From assembly GCA_023429265.1 (NCBI GenBank), contig JAEYVS010000158.1, forward strand, positions 1 through 7,251: a stretch of DNA of 7,251 nucleotides. The letters run 5' to 3'. The position numbers and the translations under genes are program-made. Positions 5,701 to 7,251 of the stretch are shown in pieces. This DNA comes from Bacteroidota bacterium. GTDB taxonomy: Bacteria > Bacteroidota > Ignavibacteria > Tepidaquicellales > Tepidaquicellaceae. Below the pieces are notes generated by a model, which made no database searches, was not told the origin of the DNA, and saw only the letters and a program-made list of their open reading frames with translations. Within the stretch, counting starts at the first letter, position 1, and every line of letters begins with the position of its first letter.

Positions 5701-5886
5701 ATGGAAAAACTGAATCAAATCAAAGAAATCCTTGATAACATGCAAAAAGACATTGAGAAATTCTATGACAAGGGTCAAAATGCAGCGGGTACAAGAATCA
5801 GAAAAGATCTGAACAATATCCGTAAATTAGCTGCAGATATGAGGAAAGAAATTCAGGATGTAAGAAACAACCGCAAGGACGGTTAA
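5701..5886 (+). CDS. Histone H1-like nucleoid protein, Hc1 family
   Basis: A 61-residue, lysine- and arginine-rich, wholly helical-looking protein. The pattern EKLNQIKEILD at 2-12, EKFYDKGQNAAGTRIRKD at 19-36 and IRKLAADMRKEIQDVR at 40-55 matches the small Hc1-type proteins widespread in Bacteroidota, related to the N-terminal part of the chlamydial histone H1 homologue Hc1. These are taken to bind DNA non-specifically and compact the nucleoid. Length and composition are normal for the Bacteroidota form, which lacks the long Lys/Ala/Pro tail of the chlamydial protein. It is monocistronic: the sdhCD terminator lies upstream and its own hairpin downstream. The ATG is set by the TAAGGAG just ahead. 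The family is confident; the DNA-binding role is from family knowledge. Confidence 0.85.
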   Translation: MEKLNQIKEILDNMQKDIEKFYDKGQNAAGTRIRKDLNNIRKLAADMRKEIQDVRNNRKDG

Positions 5887-5952
5887 AATTAAAGCCATAA
5901 GGGAATAAGGCTGGATTTTATTGAATTTTAATCAGTTCAATTTGTTTAGACT

Positions 5953-6004
5953 AAGTGGATCTAAGGTATGATTGCAAAGACCATATTTTAGAATCCACTT
6001 TTTT
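5953..6004 (+). terminator. Intrinsic terminator of the Hc1 gene
   Basis: AAGTGGAT at 5953-5960 pairs perfectly with ATCCACTT at 5993-6000. Past a bulged A (5992) the stem continues for four more pairs (5961-5964 with 5988-5991). T residues run from 5999 to 6004, followed by more T-rich sequence. It lies 66 bases after the Hc1 stop and about 45 bases before lepA, so lepA needs its own promoter. Confidence 0.7.
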
Positions 6005-6012
6005 ATATTTTA

Positions 6013-6042
6013 TTGGTATCTTGTTAATTTATAATAATTTTG
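6013..6042 (+). promoter_or_regulatory. Candidate Bacteroidota-type promoter of lepA
   Basis: TTG at 6013-6015, 19 bases, then TAATTTTG at 6035-6042 fits the Bacteroidota consensus (-33 TTG, 19-21 bases, -7 TAnnTTTG). Transcription would begin about 6046-6050, at or next to the TTG start codon of lepA, giving a leaderless or nearly leaderless message. Whether this lineage uses that consensus is not known from the window. Confidence 0.35.
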
Positions 6043-6049
6043 ACCTTAT

Positions 6050-7251
6050 TTGGAAAACTCGAAAATACGGAATTTCTGCATAATAGCTCACATTGACCAC
6101 GGTAAGTCCACTCTCGCCGACAGGCTTTTGGAAAAGACCCAAACAATAGATAAGCGAAATATGATGGCTCAGGTTCTCGACAGTATGGACCTGGAGCAGG
6201 AGCGCGGCATTACGATAAAGCTGCACGCGATCCAGATGAATTACAAAGCTAAGGACGGTGAAATCTATACCCTGAATCTAATCGATACCCCGGGGCACGT
6301 CGATTTTTCATACGAAGTCTCGAGGTCGCTGGCAGCGTGCGAAGGCGCGCTTCTGGTAGTAGATTCAACACAGGGAGTGGAGGCACAAACAATAAGCAAT
6401 TTGTACCTGGCGATCGAAAACGGTTTAGAGATAATCCCGGTATTAAACAAAATAGATCTGCCCAGCTCGATGCCGGATGAGATAAAGAAGCAGGTACTGG
6501 AGCTTATCGGCGGCAATGAAGAGGACATAATCCTCGCGAGCGCAAAGGCTGACATTGGTACGGAGGACATACTGGAAGCGATAGTAAAAAGGATACCACC
6601 TGCCAAGGAAGATAAAGACAAGCCTCTAAAGGCTCTGATATTTGATTCAATGTTTGACATATACAGAGGTGTAGTTGCATATATAAGGATAGTTGAAGGC
6701 ACATTAAAAGAAGGTGATAAGATATCATTTTACTTTAATAATAAAGCATTTGAAGCGGAGGAAGTAGGCACGCTTCGGATGGGAAGACAAAAAACGGATA
6801 AGCTGGAAGCGGGCAATGTTGGCTATCTGATAGCAGGGATGAAGGATGTAAATGATTGTAAAGTCGGAGACACGATATTTCTTACCAAATCCCCCATCGA
6901 CAAACCACTACCGGGGTACCGAGAGGTAAAACCAATGGTATTCAGCGGGATTTACCCGTCCGTCTCCGAAGATTTTGAGGATCTAAGGGACGCGCTATCA
7001 AAACTGAAACTGAATGACGCGGCATTGACATATGAGCCGGAGAGTTCAGTGGCTCTTGGATTTGGTTTCAGATGCGGATTCCTCGGTATGCTTCATATGG
7101 AGATAGTGCAGGAGAGATTAGAAAGAGAATACGACCTCACAATCGTAACAACCGTACCAAACGTAGAATACAAAGTATACAAAACAAACGGTGACCTTGT
7201 AGTAGTAGATAATCCTGCCCAAATGCCTGACAGGGGCAGCATAGACAGAGT
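6050..7251 (+). CDS. lepA: Elongation factor 4 / LepA GTPase (partial, C-terminus outside window)
   Basis: The first 400 codons of a gene usually about 600 codons long, open at the window end. LepA/EF4 is a translational GTPase that acts on elongating or initiating ribosomes and is proposed to back-translocate or aid 30S maturation. All GTPase motifs are intact: G1 AHIDHGKST (13-21), G2 GITIK (53-57), G3 DTPGH (79-83), G4 NKID (133-136) and G5 SAK (164-166). A domain 2 beta-barrel follows (about 190-280). The EF-G-like domain III contains GFRCGFLGMLHMEI (339-352), a LepA hallmark. An in-frame TGA at 6041 leaves only Pro and Tyr codons before TTG 6050, and no ATG lies before the P-loop, so TTG is the start; the protein begins (M)ENSKIRNFCIIAHIDHGKST as in other LepA proteins. 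No Shine-Dalgarno precedes it. Confidence 0.95.
   Translation, partial: MENSKIRNFCIIAHIDHGKSTLADRLLEKTQTIDKRNMMAQVLDSMDLEQERGITIKLHAIQMNYKAKDGEIYTLNLIDTPGHVDFSYEVSRSLAACEGALLVVDSTQGVEAQTISNLYLAIENGLEIIPVLNKIDLPSSMPDEIKKQVLELIGGNEEDIILASAKADIGTEDILEAIVKRIPPAKEDKDKPLKALIFDSMFDIYRGVVAYIRIVEGTLKEGDKISFYFNNKAFEAEEVGTLRMGRQKTDKLEAGNVGYLIAGMKDVNDCKVGDTIFLTKSPIDKPLPGYREVKPMVFSGIYPSVSEDFEDLRDALSKLKLNDAALTYEPESSVALGFGFRCGFLGMLHMEIVQERLEREYDLTIVTTVPNVEYKVYKTNGDLVVVDNPAQMPDRGSIDR

Noticed and set aside
5545..5778. 77-codon minus-strand frame over the Hc1 gene start and upstream DNA
   Set aside because: Begins antisense to a conserved Hc1 gene and continues into T-rich terminator and intergenic DNA; low-complexity Phe/Lys composition.
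5886..5920. AGCC...GGCT hairpin directly after the Hc1 stop
   Set aside because: Stem is only four pairs plus an interrupted extension and lacks a clean T tract; the hairpin at 5953-6004 is the better terminator.
6265..6702. 145-codon minus-strand frame inside lepA
   Set aside because: Antisense of the highly conserved LepA GTPase domain; a serine-rich shadow with no signals.

Overview
The window looks like chromosomal DNA from an AT-rich member of the Bacteroidota/Chlorobi group, most likely near Ignavibacteria. Three things suggest this. Two secreted proteins end in type IX secretion (T9SS) type A sorting domains with the NYPNPFN signature. There is a small Hc1 histone-like protein of the kind common in that group. 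Shine-Dalgarno sequences are mostly weak or absent. This placement is inferred from protein features, because no rRNA is present.

The left half (1-4001) is all on the minus strand and encodes exported proteins. In transcription order these are: a YCF48-type beta-propeller protein with a T9SS tail (4001-2763); a 118-residue exported protein made almost entirely of the C-terminal domain of bacterial alpha-2-macroglobulin (2581-2225), followed by a clear intrinsic terminator; a second YCF48/T9SS paralogue (1969-719); and, 29 bases downstream, the N-terminal 229 residues of a secreted protein that resembles M6/immune-inhibitor-A metalloproteases and runs off the window at base 1.

A 675-base divergent intergenic region (4002-4676) separates this block from plus-strand housekeeping genes. 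It holds several sigma70-like promoter candidates, one with a perfect 12-base palindrome filling its spacer, and a leader with direct and inverted repeats.

The right half is on the plus strand. sdhC and sdhD encode the two membrane anchors of succinate:quinone oxidoreductase. They are closed by an intrinsic terminator with no sdhA or sdhB after them. Next come an Hc1 histone-like gene with its own terminator and the first 400 codons of lepA (elongation factor 4), which appears to start at TTG and runs off the right end.

The most interesting points are the free-standing alpha-2-macroglobulin C-terminal domain, the gapless similarity between SdhC and SdhD that places four histidines symmetrically (suggesting a di-heme enzyme), the separation of sdhCD from sdhAB, and the palindrome-bearing promoter. 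No mobile element, CRISPR array, tRNA or rRNA was seen.
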